NCBI GenBank assembly: GCA_040217795.1
Contig: JBEHWK010000005.1
Span: forward strand, 1-64,000
DNA: 64,000 nucleotides
Direction: 5' to 3'
Origin: Clostridium_T sp040217795
GTDB taxonomy: Bacteria > Bacillota > Clostridia > Clostridiales > Clostridiaceae
Shown: piece after piece, positions 24,772 to 32,463 of the stretch
Position numbering within the stretch: the stretch's first letter is position 1
Layout of the letters: each line of letters starts with the position of its first letter
Program-made: the position numbers and the translations under genes
The notes under the pieces: model-generated
The model's input: the letters and a program-made list of their open reading frames with translations, nothing else
Told to the model about the DNA's origin: nothing
Databases searched by the model: none

Positions 24772-25683
24772 CTATGGTAACTTATTTCCTGCAGAGCGAT
24801 ATATTTCATACCATTCTTCCCTTGACAATGATACAGTTGATGCAGTGCAGATATCTTTTAATCTATCTTTATTAGTTGTTCCTATAATAGGCTGCATCCT
24901 GGCAGGGTGTCTTAAAATCCAAGCAATTGCTATGGCTGAAGTCGATACATTTTTCTCCTCAGAAATTCTGTCCAGGACCTTATTTAATTCAGGGAACTTT
25001 TTATTATTCAAAAATATGCCTTCAAAAAATCCATGTTGAAATGGAGACCAAGCCTGAATGGTAATATTGTTTAAACGGCAGTACTCAAGTATGCTTCCGT
25101 CACGGTCTAACCCCCCCGGGAATTGAGTGTTTACATTTAATCCGGAATCAATCATCCCTGTATTTGTAATGCTTAGCTGCAGCTGATTAGCCAGGATTTT
25201 GTAATATGTGTATTTTTGAAGCAATTCTACCTGCATGGAATTAAAATTGCTCACACCAAAATTTCTTACTTTTCCGCTTTTATACAATTTATCAAAGGTA
25301 CTTGCAACTACCTCCGGCTCCATAAGAGTATCTGGTCTGTGCAGCAACAGTAAATCTATATAGTCCGTTTTAAGTCTCTTTAAACTTGCATCAACAGAAG
25401 ATATAATATGTTCTGCTGAAAAATCATATAACCCCTCTCTTATACCGCACTTCGTCTGAATTTTAATTTTATCTCTCAAGGAAGGAGTTAATGCCTCTCC
25501 AAAAATTTCCTCACAGCTTCCTTTACCATATATATCTGCATGATCAAATAAATCTATTCCATATTCCATTGCTGTTTCTATGAGTTCCCTGACCTCATCA
25601 ACAGATATCTGACTTATCCTCATGCATCCCAATATCAATTCTGAAGTTTCCAGTTGACTTTTTCCTATACTTATTTTTTTCAT
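24772..25683 (-). CDS. Aldo/keto reductase (YdhF-like)
   Basis: A 303-residue NADPH-dependent oxidoreductase with the (beta/alpha)8 aldo-keto reductase plan. Catalytic residues are visible as Asp and Tyr in DLFDHADIYGKGSCEEIFGE, Lys in IQTKCGI and His in LLLHRPDTL. The cofactor end has QPIIGTTNKDRL. It resembles the YdhF group of general aldehyde/ketone reductases with unknown natural substrates. Single gene with its own terminator. Confidence 0.88.
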   Translation of the reverse strand: MKKISIGKSQLETSELILGCMRISQISVDEVRELIETAMEYGIDLFDHADIYGKGSCEEIFGEALTPSLRDKIKIQTKCGIREGLYDFSAEHIISSVDASLKRLKTDYIDLLLLHRPDTLMEPEVVASTFDKLYKSGKVRNFGVSNFNSMQVELLQKYTYYKILANQLQLSITNTGMIDSGLNVNTQFPGGLDRDGSILEYCRLNNITIQAWSPFQHGFFEGIFLNNKKFPELNKVLDRISEEKNVSTSAIAIAWILRHPARMQPIIGTTNKDRLKDICTASTVSLSREEWYEIYRSAGNKLP

Positions 25684-25783
25684 CTTTATCCCTCCAACGT
25701 TCTTTAATTTAGCATCTTAATGTGAACTTTTTATGAATTTTATTGTAAATAGTTTCCTAAAAACTCCAAAAATTTTTCAGGGA

Positions 25784-26326
25784 TTATTCTCTGAAAGTTT
25801 GCCTTTTTATGAAGTTATTAAATGCTTCTTCAACTCTGCCGAATAATTCTTTAAACCAGTAAGTGTATATTTCCGGATGATTTGTAATACTTTCCTCAAT
25901 CTCGCTGATATGCATCCACCTATAATCATCAACTTCATATTTGTCCGGGAACACTTCTCCATCATACACCCCAAAAAACACATGATCATATTCATGTTCA
26001 AAAAGATCCTCTCCAAGTTCAGCTTTATAAATAAAGCTGAATACTTCATTAAGTTCACAGGTAACCCCCATCTCTTCCTTAAGTCTTCTGTATATTGCGT
26101 CCTGAAGATTTTCTCCATGCCGTGGATGGCTGCAGCAGGTATTAGTCCAAAGTCCCGGAGAATGATATTTTTTTTCACTTCTCTTTTGCAGCAATAATTG
26201 ATTATGACAATTAAATACCAGTATGGAAAAAGCTCTATGCAGCACGCCTTTATGATGAGCTTCCATTTTCTCCACGAAACCGGTTTCTTCATCCAGGTCA
26301 TTGATGGTTATTATATACTCCTCCAT
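25784..26326 (-). CDS. idi: Isopentenyl-diphosphate isomerase, type I (Nudix fold)
   Basis: A 180-residue Nudix-fold protein that should interconvert isopentenyl and dimethylallyl diphosphate. The hallmark catalytic cysteine region LWTNTCCSHP is present, together with AIYRRLKEEMGV (divergent Nudix box) and the late FEHEYDHVFFG, which carries metal-binding glutamates. Length fits type I Idi. It stands alone. A Nudix hydrolase is the alternative, but the CCSHP motif argues for Idi. Confidence 0.85.
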   Translation of the reverse strand: MEEYIITINDLDEETGFVEKMEAHHKGVLHRAFSILVFNCHNQLLLQKRSEKKYHSPGLWTNTCCSHPRHGENLQDAIYRRLKEEMGVTCELNEVFSFIYKAELGEDLFEHEYDHVFFGVYDGEVFPDKYEVDDYRWMHISEIEESITNHPEIYTYWFKELFGRVEEAFNNFIKRQTFRE

Positions 26327-26668
26327 TTCCTTATCACCTCATTTTAAAAAATATTATAGATTATTCTTTCCTTACGAAACTGGAAAATCAAAATTTTTAA
26401 CATTTTCCAGCTTATCACTCACCATTTTTTCTTGAATCTTCCTCTTGTTGCTGCATTAAATTTTTATATAACAAAAAATATTTTTCTATACAAACTCATG
26501 ATTATACAAGTTTCTCCTTTTTATCTTAAATCCCTTCATAGAATGTTTGTAAAAACCCAGTGCAACCCCAAGAATTTTGTCGAATTTCCAGCTTTTTTTT
26601 AGTTTTTCTTTTGTTTACACACATCTGCGAAATGTGATAATATAATCTTCGAAGAGGGGGGTTTTATT
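26327..26668. other. Gene-free interval before the 86-residue paralogues
   Basis: AT-rich with no frame. A promoter-like pair TTTACA (16-base spacer) GATAAT lies at about 26613-26640, directly upstream of the 26,669 gene. Nothing else stands out. Confidence 0.45.
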
Positions 26669-26929
26669 ATGAGAATTGATGGTACAATAATTAAAGAAGA
26701 GGGAGTAACTTTCGCAGTTGTGGAGGTACATCCAAAAAATATGCGTAATCATATTGACGCAAATGAAGAAAAGAGAAAAGTGGCAAAATTTTTTCCTGAT
26801 ATGCCTATAGTTTTAATGTCAAAGGAATCTGAAGATGTTCCTACTTATTATGGAAGACCTGATATCGTAAACGTTCTTAAAAAGGTTTATCCTAGCAGGG
26901 TACCTTTGGTGAAATTTACATTCAGCTAG
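26669..26929 (+). CDS. Uncharacterised 86-residue protein, paralogue A
   Basis: Not recognised. A small soluble protein, MRIDGTIIKEEGVTFAVVEV onward, with KFFPDMPIVLMS and YYGRPDIVNVLKKVYPSRVP. No signal peptide, membrane segment or cysteine is seen. Hand alignment gives about 48 of 86 identical positions with the next gene, with no gaps, so the two are a tandem duplication. Each has its own ribosome site (GAGGGGGG here) and strong terminator, meaning separate transcription. The conserved YGRPDIV and KFFP blocks look like functional surfaces. Function unknown. Confidence 0.75.
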   Translation: MRIDGTIIKEEGVTFAVVEVHPKNMRNHIDANEEKRKVAKFFPDMPIVLMSKESEDVPTYYGRPDIVNVLKKVYPSRVPLVKFTFS

Positions 26930-26942
26930 GTTTATTTTATAG

Positions 26943-26985
26943 TTACTCTCAGCAATATCCTAAAATATTGCTGAGAGTAATTTTT
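26943..26985 (+). terminator. Terminator of paralogue A
   Basis: TTACTCTCAGCAATAT and ATATTGCTGAGAGTAA form a 16-bp perfect stem followed by TTTTTAT. Confidence 0.92.
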
Positions 26986-27146
26986 ATATTTGACATACGT
27001 TGCAATATGTAAACTTCAATTTTTTATTATATCACATAGTTTCACAATATAAACTATAATTTTTATGTTTTTCTTTATTTTTCCTCTACTTCTATTATTT
27101 AAATTTTCCTTTTTTTGTGGTAAAATAAAATATAGGAGGCGATAAT

Positions 27147-27407
27147 ATGGTATTAGATGGTACAATAATCAATGAAAACGGTATAACCTTTGCAGTAGTT
27201 CAGGTAAATCCTGAGAATCTTTTTAATAAGTTTGAGGCTGATTTGACCAAGCGCAATCTTGTTAAATTTTTCCCTCATATGCACATAGTATTGATGTCTG
27301 AAAATGATCAATGTGAAAAGATTTTCTATGGCAGGCCAGATATCGTAAAAATACTTAAAAGTGTTTATCCTTCTGAAGTTCCTGTATCAAGGTTCACATT
27401 CGAGTAA
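27147..27407 (+). CDS. Uncharacterised 86-residue protein, paralogue B
   Basis: Partner of the 26,669 gene: same length, about 56 per cent identical by eye, sharing DGTII, KFFP-M-IVLMS, FYGRPDIV, VYPS-VP and the FTF end. The middle (about 52-60) is the variable part and contains the only cysteine. Ribosome site AGGAGG is well placed. Separate terminators suggest that the two copies are expressed under different conditions. Function unknown. Confidence 0.75.
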   Translation: MVLDGTIINENGITFAVVQVNPENLFNKFEADLTKRNLVKFFPHMHIVLMSENDQCEKIFYGRPDIVKILKSVYPSEVPVSRFTFE

Positions 27408-27415
27408 ACGTTTTC

Positions 27416-27464
27416 AAGCTGATTTGAATAATCTTTCATAGATTACTCAAATCAGCTTTTTTTT
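27416..27464 (+). terminator. Terminator of paralogue B
   Basis: AAGCTGATTTGA...TCAAATCAGCTTTTTTTT: an interrupted stem with an inner AATCT/AGATT pair and eight T at the end. Confidence 0.92.
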
Positions 27465-27494
27465 ACTCTTTTTCACGTTTTTTTATTTAGTCAT

Positions 27495-27534
27495 AAAAAA
27501 AATCGCCAAGGCGACTATGCGCCGTCGATTTTTT
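27495..27534 (-). terminator. Terminator at the end of the candidate ncRNA
   Basis: AAAAAATCG...CGATTTTTTTT with an inner CGGCG/CGCC stem on the minus strand. No protein gene lies upstream on that strand within 280 bases. Confidence 0.7.
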
Positions 27535-27640
27535 CTCGCATCTGCCTTTCCGAACGTATGTGAGGAAAATCTGGCAGGCGACAAATTCTCTTTTTTATTC
27601 TTTAGGATTGCACCTAGACTTCGTATAATCTCATGTCCTT
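27495..27640 (-). ncRNA. Candidate small RNA, class unknown
   Basis: A gene-free minus-strand segment sits between a terminator upstream (27686-27724) and its own terminator (27495-27534). It contains the hairpin CTGCC-AGA-TTTTCC...GGAAA-GGCAG and an ATGCG...CGCAT pairing that competes with the terminator stem. The 5' end is a guess. It was not recognised as 6S, SRP, RNase P or a known riboswitch; no gene follows on this strand, so it would be free-standing. Confidence 0.4.
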
Positions 27641-27685
27641 TAAGTTATCCACAGATTTCAAATAAATATAATTTCCTAAAGAATG

Positions 27686-27724
27686 AAAAAAGCAGCCGAT
27701 TTATGATAAACCTCTGCTTTTTAC
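27686..27724 (-). terminator. Terminator of the riboswitch-controlled peptide gene
   Basis: AAAAAGCAG...CTGCTTTTTT with an inner GGTTTAT/ATAAATC stem, about 95 bases past the stop at 27818. Confidence 0.85.
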
Positions 27725-27817
27725 AATCATACAACTTATTTTGTTCATATACCTTAGATCATTACTAAAGAGACTACTATTTACAAATTACCGGCAATAT
27801 GAACTGCTTCTTATTTT

Positions 27818-28030
27818 TCAGATTTCAGATCTTCTGTTATCTTGAATAACATTCAATGCTTCTATAACATTCTTAATCTCATTTGCCTCTTTGACATTAA
27901 CTTCATCCACCGTACCTTGGCTTCTGTTGTACTTATTCCCGTAAACTGAATTGGTTCCCTCTATATTGCACAGAAGTAACATATACAGCATAACAGTAAA
28001 GACAACAATCATACTTAAAACTTTTTTCAT
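27818..28030 (-). CDS. Small exported peptide under c-di-GMP riboswitch
   Basis: A 70-residue protein with a signal-like N-terminus (MKKVLSMIVVFTVMLYMLLL) followed by a polar, charged tail rich in N, E and V. One cysteine (residue 21) lies at the end of the hydrophobic core but without a clear lipobox. It is the only gene between the c-di-GMP-I aptamer and a strong terminator, so it is the likely target of that riboswitch. Ribosome site GAGAGGA. No family was recognised; a secreted signal, adhesion-related or membrane-anchored peptide are possibilities only. Confidence 0.65.
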   Translation of the reverse strand: MKKVLSMIVVFTVMLYMLLLCNIEGTNSVYGNKYNRSQGTVDEVNVKEANEIKNVIEALNVIQDNRRSEI

Positions 28031-28130
28031 AATAAAATTATCCTCTCGCTTTATAACTTTTTATAAGTTGTTCAATTATTCATTACAAATAATCTGAAAC
28101 AAATAACAGTTTAAAAACAAAACCTCCTTT

Positions 28131-28222
28131 TCGGTATCTGGCTGCCATATACCTTCCGGTATTTAGGCCCTTTAGCTTTGCGTCCTGCATTTTCATGCAG
28201 TTTGCCTTTATCGTTTGAAAGC
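28131..28222 (-). promoter_or_regulatory. c-di-GMP-I (GEMM) riboswitch
   Basis: The minus strand shows the GEMM-I core in order: AAAGGCAAAC, hairpin CTGCATGAAAATGCAG, GACGCAAAGCTA, GGGCCTAA, ATACCGGAAGGTAT (tetraloop-bearing arm), ATGGCAGCCAGATACCG. AAAAGGAGG follows at once, then a 100-base spacer to the 27,818-28,030 gene. Whether it turns expression on or off is not clear; no terminator hairpin was found between aptamer and gene. Confidence 0.92.
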
Positions 28223-28295
28223 AGATAATTAAATATACTCTCAATTTATTTTACTTCACCTGAGGAATTTTATCAACTTACTTTTGCTTACAATT

Positions 28296-28456
28296 TTATT
28301 TCAGTGAAAGCCTTCCCTTATAAAATATGATCATAAGCGCTGCTGCCAGCAATGCAGTTGAAGCACCAATGGACAATGAAAATTAGTTTTTTCTTCATTT
28401 GCATTTCCTCCTGAACAACTTATTTGTCCAAAGACAATATTAAGCCCTCCTGCCAT
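28296..28456 (-). pseudogene. Small membrane protein gene with one-base frameshift, hyp locus
   Basis: It starts one base after the hypB stop: MAGGLNIVFGQISCSGG..., then after NEEKTNF the frame is lost at a TTTT run. Adding one T restores a 53-residue protein ending in a hydrophobic segment, SIGASTALLAAALMIIFY, and KGRLSLK. Ribosome site GAAGG. Both halves look protein-like, so this is a recent one-base deletion or a sequencing error. The family is not known; position ties it to the hyp genes. Confidence 0.65.
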
Positions 28457-28457
28457 T

Positions 28458-29033
28458 TTACCCTTCTTTTTTCTCGTAAACTTTATTTAGCAAAAATGAA
28501 CAGAATTTATCTATCCCCTCATCTTTAGTGCAGCTCGTTTCAAATAATATGGCAGGCTCATTTAATGATTTTATATCTTCATAAAATTTTTTCTTATTAA
28601 AATCAGTGAATTGAATCAAATCTATCTTATTTAAGATGATTACCGCACTTTTTTCAAACATCAATGGATATTTTAGAGGTTTATCATTTCCTTCAGGTGT
28701 GCTTAAAATAGAAATCTTTATATCCTCTCCAATTTCAAATTCAGCAGGACAAACAAGGTTCCCTACATTCTCTATAACAAGAAGATCTACTCTGTCCAGA
28801 TTTAAAATATTAAGCGAACTTCTGACCATGTCTGAATCCAGGTGACATGCCCCTCCTGTATTTATCTGCACAACAGGTACCCCTTGAGCTTCTATTCTCT
28901 CAGAATCTTTTATAGTATAAATGTCTCCTTCAATAACAGCATATATTCCTTTCTCATTAAGGATTTTGTTGTTTTGTGCAGCTATTTCATCATTTGTCTG
29001 AAGTATTTTTGTCACTACCTTTATATCATTCAT
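28458..29033 (-). CDS. hypB: HypB-like nickel/GTPase protein lacking the P-loop
   Basis: HypB loads nickel into NiFe hydrogenase using GTP. This 191-residue copy keeps the nickel site (Cys63-His64 in GGACHLDSDMV, Cys95 in NLVCPAEF), the switch region VIENVGNLVCP and the guanine motif NKID (135-138). The segment that should hold the Walker A motif is missing: residue 32 of NEKGIYA joins directly to VIEGDIYTIKDSERI. About 27 residues are lost in frame, compared with the usual length near 218. GTP hydrolysis should therefore fail. It follows hypA by seven bases. Neighbouring hypF and the downstream small gene are also damaged, so decay is the likely reading. Confidence 0.88.
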   Translation of the reverse strand: MNDIKVVTKILQTNDEIAAQNNKILNEKGIYAVIEGDIYTIKDSERIEAQGVPVVQINTGGACHLDSDMVRSSLNILNLDRVDLLVIENVGNLVCPAEFEIGEDIKISILSTPEGNDKPLKYPLMFEKSAVIILNKIDLIQFTDFNKKKFYEDIKSLNEPAILFETSCTKDEGIDKFCSFLLNKVYEKKEG

Positions 29034-29040
29034 TTCTTCA

Positions 29041-29379
29041 CTATCCTACAATTTTATTAACATAAAGCTCATATCCTCTTAAAATAAGAGTAGAAAATTT
29101 TTGACACTTAGGGCATAATTTATTAAAATGGCTTATCTTGAATTCAATTCCGCAGTTGCCGCACTTGGCAGCTGCTGGAACTCTTTCTATCAGAAATTTA
29201 GAACCTTCCGCTATGGTTCCTTTGGCCATTATGCTGAATGCAAATTCCAATGCCTCAGGCATTACTCCTGAAAGTTCCCCAACCTTTATGGTAATTTCTG
29301 ATATTTCTCTTAAGTGATTCTCTTCAGCCTTTTCCAGTACAATATTTATAACACTTTCCATTATGGAAATTTCGTGCAA
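29041..29379 (-). CDS. hypA: Hydrogenase nickel chaperone HypA
   Basis: A 112-residue nickel metallochaperone. The mature N-terminus must be Met-His-Glu because His2 binds nickel; this is met by a TTG start at 29379 (MHEISIMESVINIVLEKA), with AAGGA about ten bases upstream. A longer in-frame ATG version would displace the histidine. The zinc ribbon is present as CGNC and CPKC. It looks intact although hypF upstream and hypB downstream are damaged. Confidence 0.9.
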   Translation of the reverse strand: MHEISIMESVINIVLEKAEENHLREISEITIKVGELSGVMPEALEFAFSIMAKGTIAEGSKFLIERVPAAAKCGNCGIEFKISHFNKLCPKCQKFSTLILRGYELYVNKIVG

Positions 29380-29399
29380 ACCAGCCACCATCCTTAATT

Positions 29400-29768
29400 T
29401 CTATTACATTTAACCTTAATGCACAAGAAGTCCCCTACCTCTAAGCTATCTTACTCACAAAGTGAGAGCATAGGTATGGGATAAATTGTTGCCCCCTTAA
29501 GGAATACCTACACATCTTGTATAATTGAATTATGTAGGTCTTTGATAACTAGATATATAGGGTTGCATGGAGAAACCGTCAAATTCTGAATGCGAAAACC
29601 AAGCAATGAGTTTGTTATCCTTCCATGCGTAAAATATCTAAGGTGCAAAAGATACCGACGTCGTCGGCATCTAGTGAAGGGACTTCCCGAAGTTACGCCT
29701 GTGGAGAGTGTAGGTTACGAACTTGTGGAAACAGGAAGCCCACACTTCTTAAGTGGTGGGTAGTTCAC
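29400..29768 (+). mobile_element. Degenerate IS200/IS605-type element with TnpB C-terminal relic
   Basis: About 370 bases separate hypA from the hypF relic. The right end encodes a TnpB C-terminus (EVTPVESVGYELVETGSPHF, stop at 29761-29763) in which an extra base near 29681 breaks the frame with the upstream TSSASSEG. The subterminal hairpin CCCAC...GTGGG follows. The left end has a CTCAC-AAA-GTGAG hairpin. Nearly all of tnpB and any tnpA are gone. The right end overlaps where an omega (re)RNA would lie, so a guide-RNA relic may persist. Exact ends are uncertain. Confidence 0.7.
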
Positions 29769-30133
29769 ACACTTAGAATTTCATTGGCAACGATAATTTG
29801 TCCCAATGATAATCCCTTCAATGATTCTACCTGTCTTTACCACATATTAATCACCTTTTACTATGTAATGCTTGTAATAATCAAGGCTTTTACCCTCAAC
29901 TGCAGCTTCAAATTCCATGGCTGCTTGTCCTTCAAAAGTTATACTTTTATCTTGCTTCTGGCTTTTTCTCATTTGAAAATTAATTTAATATTCTCCTTAT
30001 CACTCTCAATATCGATATGCACTCCTTGTGAATTATTATTAATCCACCCTTTTAAGCCAGGAGAAATAACCTGATTATATACATATGTCCTGAGTCCCGC
30101 TCCCTGGACAATTCCTTCTGCTTTTAAATGATA
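29768..30133 (-). pseudogene. hypF: hypF relic (carbamoyltransferase of hydrogenase maturation)
   Basis: Three short pieces of HypF remain on the minus strand. Piece 1 (30133-29969) is the acylphosphatase domain, including KAEGIVQGAGLRTYVYNQ and GLKGWINNNSQGVHI, with no start codon. Piece 2 (to 29847) has ITFEGQAAMEFEAA from the late middle of the protein. Piece 3 has GLSLGQIIVANEI from the extreme C-terminus. A normal HypF is about 750 residues; some 600 are missing. The IS relic abuts the 3' end. Confidence 0.85.
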
Positions 30134-30330
30134 TCACCTCAAAATCCAGAAGCTTTCATAATATATTAAAAGGTTACTTTACATATAAATTGATTGTTGC
30201 AGTTGGAACCCTCTACTGCAAATATATAAAAATGATCCTGGAAATATTCATATACGCAGTCTTTTAATAACACCATCATATATGTTAATATTAAATCATA
30301 TAAAGTTTTGCATTATAGGGGGGCGTTACT

Positions 30331-31767
30331 TTGAATACGATTACTGACAGCAACAGACAAAATAAAATTCCATTTTTACAAAAGGTAGGCTATGGTGCAG
30401 GCAACTTCACCACGGGCGTTTCCAATCAAGTGCTTGGCACATACTTAGTTTTCTACTGTACTGCTATTCTTGGAATACCTGGAAAACTTGTGGGTTTAGC
30501 TGTAAGCATAAGCATCGTCTGGGATGCTGTTACAGACCCGATAATGGGATACCTTTCCGACATCACCAGATCAAAAACCTTTGGACGAAGACATCTGTAT
30601 CTCCTTATAGGAGGAGTTGGACTTTCTCTTTCCAATTATTATTTATGGAACATAAAGTCCCAGTATTCTGATTACTTAAAATTCACCATTATATTTGTCC
30701 TGATTCTAGTGATCAAAACCTTCAGCACCATATACATAACCCCATATACCGCCTTGGGAGCCGAACTATCTGATGATTATGATGAAAGAACCAGTATTCA
30801 GGGGATGAAAACTATCTTCTTTCTTTTGGGACTTGCCTTTGTCTCAGTTTTTGGAATGTACGTTTTGTTCAGACCATCTCCCCAGTTCCCAATAGGCCAG
30901 TTAAATCCACATTCATATAAATTAATGGGACTATTTTCTTCGATAATTATAGGAGTCTTTTCCCTCCTTTGTTTTTTTTCCACAAAGAAATACATACCAA
31001 TCCTAAATTCAAATGTGAAAATGAATCCTCAGGAAAATTTCCTTTCAGATATTATCAGCTCCTTAAAAGGAATTTTTCTCAACAGAAATTTCAGAAATGT
31101 GGCTTTTTCCTACATGTTTATCAACATAGCTTCTGCCCTGATAACCAGCACGTGCCTGCATGTTTTTACATATACCTTTTCACTTCACAGCCAGCAGATA
31201 GCTATTATAATAGGAGTGCAATTTTTTGTTTCCATTATATCTCAGCCTGTATGGGCATATTTATCCCGAAAGATGGACAAAAAACCTGCAATGATGTCAG
31301 GTATTGCAATCTGCATATTCGGTGTTTTTTTGTTTCTTATTATGGTTTTGTTAAAAAATCATTTGTCAGGAAACCATTTATACTTTATGCCTTTTGCACT
31401 TTTAGCCGGCTTTGGTACTGGCGGTTTATTTACATTACCGCTTTCAATGATTGCTGACATCATAGATTCAGATGAACTTAATACCGGAACCAGAGCGGAA
31501 GGAAGCTATTATGGATGTTTAACTCTTCTTTACAAACTTTCACAATCAATTACATTATTATTTATAGGTTATTTCCTGGAACTTGTGAAATTTAATCCGA
31601 CTCTTTCCCAACAGTCTGAAAACACAGTATTAGGACTCGGATTATTTATGACAACATGTTCCTTAGCAAGCTTCATAGCAGCACTATCAAGTCTGATGGG
31701 TTATGATCTTAACAGTTCTAAGGTTAAGGATATCCAAAAAAAGATTTCTGAAAAGAAAAAGGATTAA
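30331..31767 (+). CDS. GPH-family sugar/cation symporter (MelB-like)
   Basis: A 478-residue transporter with about 12 membrane segments. The signature of the glycoside-pentoside-hexuronide family is clear: KVGYGAGNFTTGV at the N-terminus, DAVTDPIMGYLSD in helix 2 (cation-site aspartates), SKTFGRRHLYLLIGG after it and YTALGAELSDDYDERTS. It would import a sugar or glycoside with Na+ or H+. The start is TTG at 30331 with AGGGGGG eight bases ahead. No catabolic gene is adjacent, so the substrate is open. Confidence 0.85.
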   Translation: MNTITDSNRQNKIPFLQKVGYGAGNFTTGVSNQVLGTYLVFYCTAILGIPGKLVGLAVSISIVWDAVTDPIMGYLSDITRSKTFGRRHLYLLIGGVGLSLSNYYLWNIKSQYSDYLKFTIIFVLILVIKTFSTIYITPYTALGAELSDDYDERTSIQGMKTIFFLLGLAFVSVFGMYVLFRPSPQFPIGQLNPHSYKLMGLFSSIIIGVFSLLCFFSTKKYIPILNSNVKMNPQENFLSDIISSLKGIFLNRNFRNVAFSYMFINIASALITSTCLHVFTYTFSLHSQQIAIIIGVQFFVSIISQPVWAYLSRKMDKKPAMMSGIAICIFGVFLFLIMVLLKNHLSGNHLYFMPFALLAGFGTGGLFTLPLSMIADIIDSDELNTGTRAEGSYYGCLTLLYKLSQSITLLFIGYFLELVKFNPTLSQQSENTVLGLGLFMTTCSLASFIAALSSLMGYDLNSSKVKDIQKKISEKKKD

Positions 31768-31787
31768 GCAGGTCTTCTGCTTAATCC
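31761..31787. terminator. Bidirectional terminator between converging genes
   Basis: GGATTAAGCAG-GTCTT-CTGCTTAATCC, overlapping the stop of the symporter gene; also serves the 31,798 gene on the minus strand. Confidence 0.8.
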
Positions 31788-31797
31788 TCTTATTGCT

Positions 31798-32463
31798 TTA
31801 TATAGCTTCTTGTAAGTTTGTTTCTTCTTCTAATTTTTCAACTCCCACTATTGCATTAACGAATTTTTCTCCATATGGAAGACAAAATTGTATGCATGGT
31901 CCTATAAGCAATAGTGATATTATAGTTCCAATACCAAAAACTCCGCCAAATAAATAACCTACAACTAGATAGCCTGCATCTAATACCATACGTATCCAGC
32001 GATATTGAAATCCAGTCTTCTCCTGTATTATAAATGGTACTATATCATTAGGAGCCACTCCGATTTTGGTTGCTGAAACTATTGAAAATCCCGCAGCAAT
32101 AATTGCACAGCCCAAAGCGACTATCACTGATTTTCCAAGCAAATTAAATGATTCAACAGGTATATGTGAAACAGTATATACCCCAAAGTCTATAACAGGC
32201 CCTACCCCTACAACACATATCAATGTACCAATCTTTATATGACTTCTGCCTGCCAATAGTATTGCTGCAAATAAAGTAATTAAAATAACCATATTGGCTC
32301 TGCCAGGTGTCACTTTCATTAAAAACGCCAGCCCTTGAGTAAATACAGTAAAGGGGTCTGATCCTATATTGGTTTTTAAGAATAAAGCAACTCCCATTTG
32401 AATAATACTCACTCCCACAAAGAATAATACCAGTCTTTTGATGATGTTTAATTTTTTCTCCAT
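31798..32463 (-). CDS. YczE/YyaS-type integral membrane protein
   Basis: A 221-residue protein with five or six membrane segments. Start MEKKLNIIKRLVLFFVGVSI, then ALFLKTNIGSDPFTVF and ATKIGVAPNDIVPF, the duplicated G-x-D/N-P motif typical of the YczE/YyaS/YitT-like family. Members have no established function; some YczE proteins affect antibiotic synthesis. It is monocistronic and ends at the shared terminator. Confidence 0.75.
   Translation of the reverse strand: MEKKLNIIKRLVLFFVGVSIIQMGVALFLKTNIGSDPFTVFTQGLAFLMKVTPGRANMVILITLFAAILLAGRSHIKIGTLICVVGVGPVIDFGVYTVSHIPVESFNLLGKSVIVALGCAIIAAGFSIVSATKIGVAPNDIVPFIIQEKTGFQYRWIRMVLDAGYLVVGYLFGGVFGIGTIISLLLIGPCIQFCLPYGEKFVNAIVGVEKLEEETNLQEAI

Noticed and set aside
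25807..26301. 164-codon frame inside idi
   Set aside because: Shadow of the idi gene in another frame; the idi reading has catalytic motifs.
27517..27768. Open frame on the + strand in the candidate ncRNA region
   Set aside because: No ribosome site, odd composition, and it lies across two terminator hairpins.
28458..29033. HypB without P-loop as a deliberate new protein class
   Set aside because: hypF and the adjoining small gene are also damaged, so decay is the simpler reading; kept only as a point to check.
29625..30074. 149-codon open frame on the + strand
   Set aside because: Its first part is the frameshifted TnpB relic and the rest is antisense to the HypF fragments, so it is not one gene.
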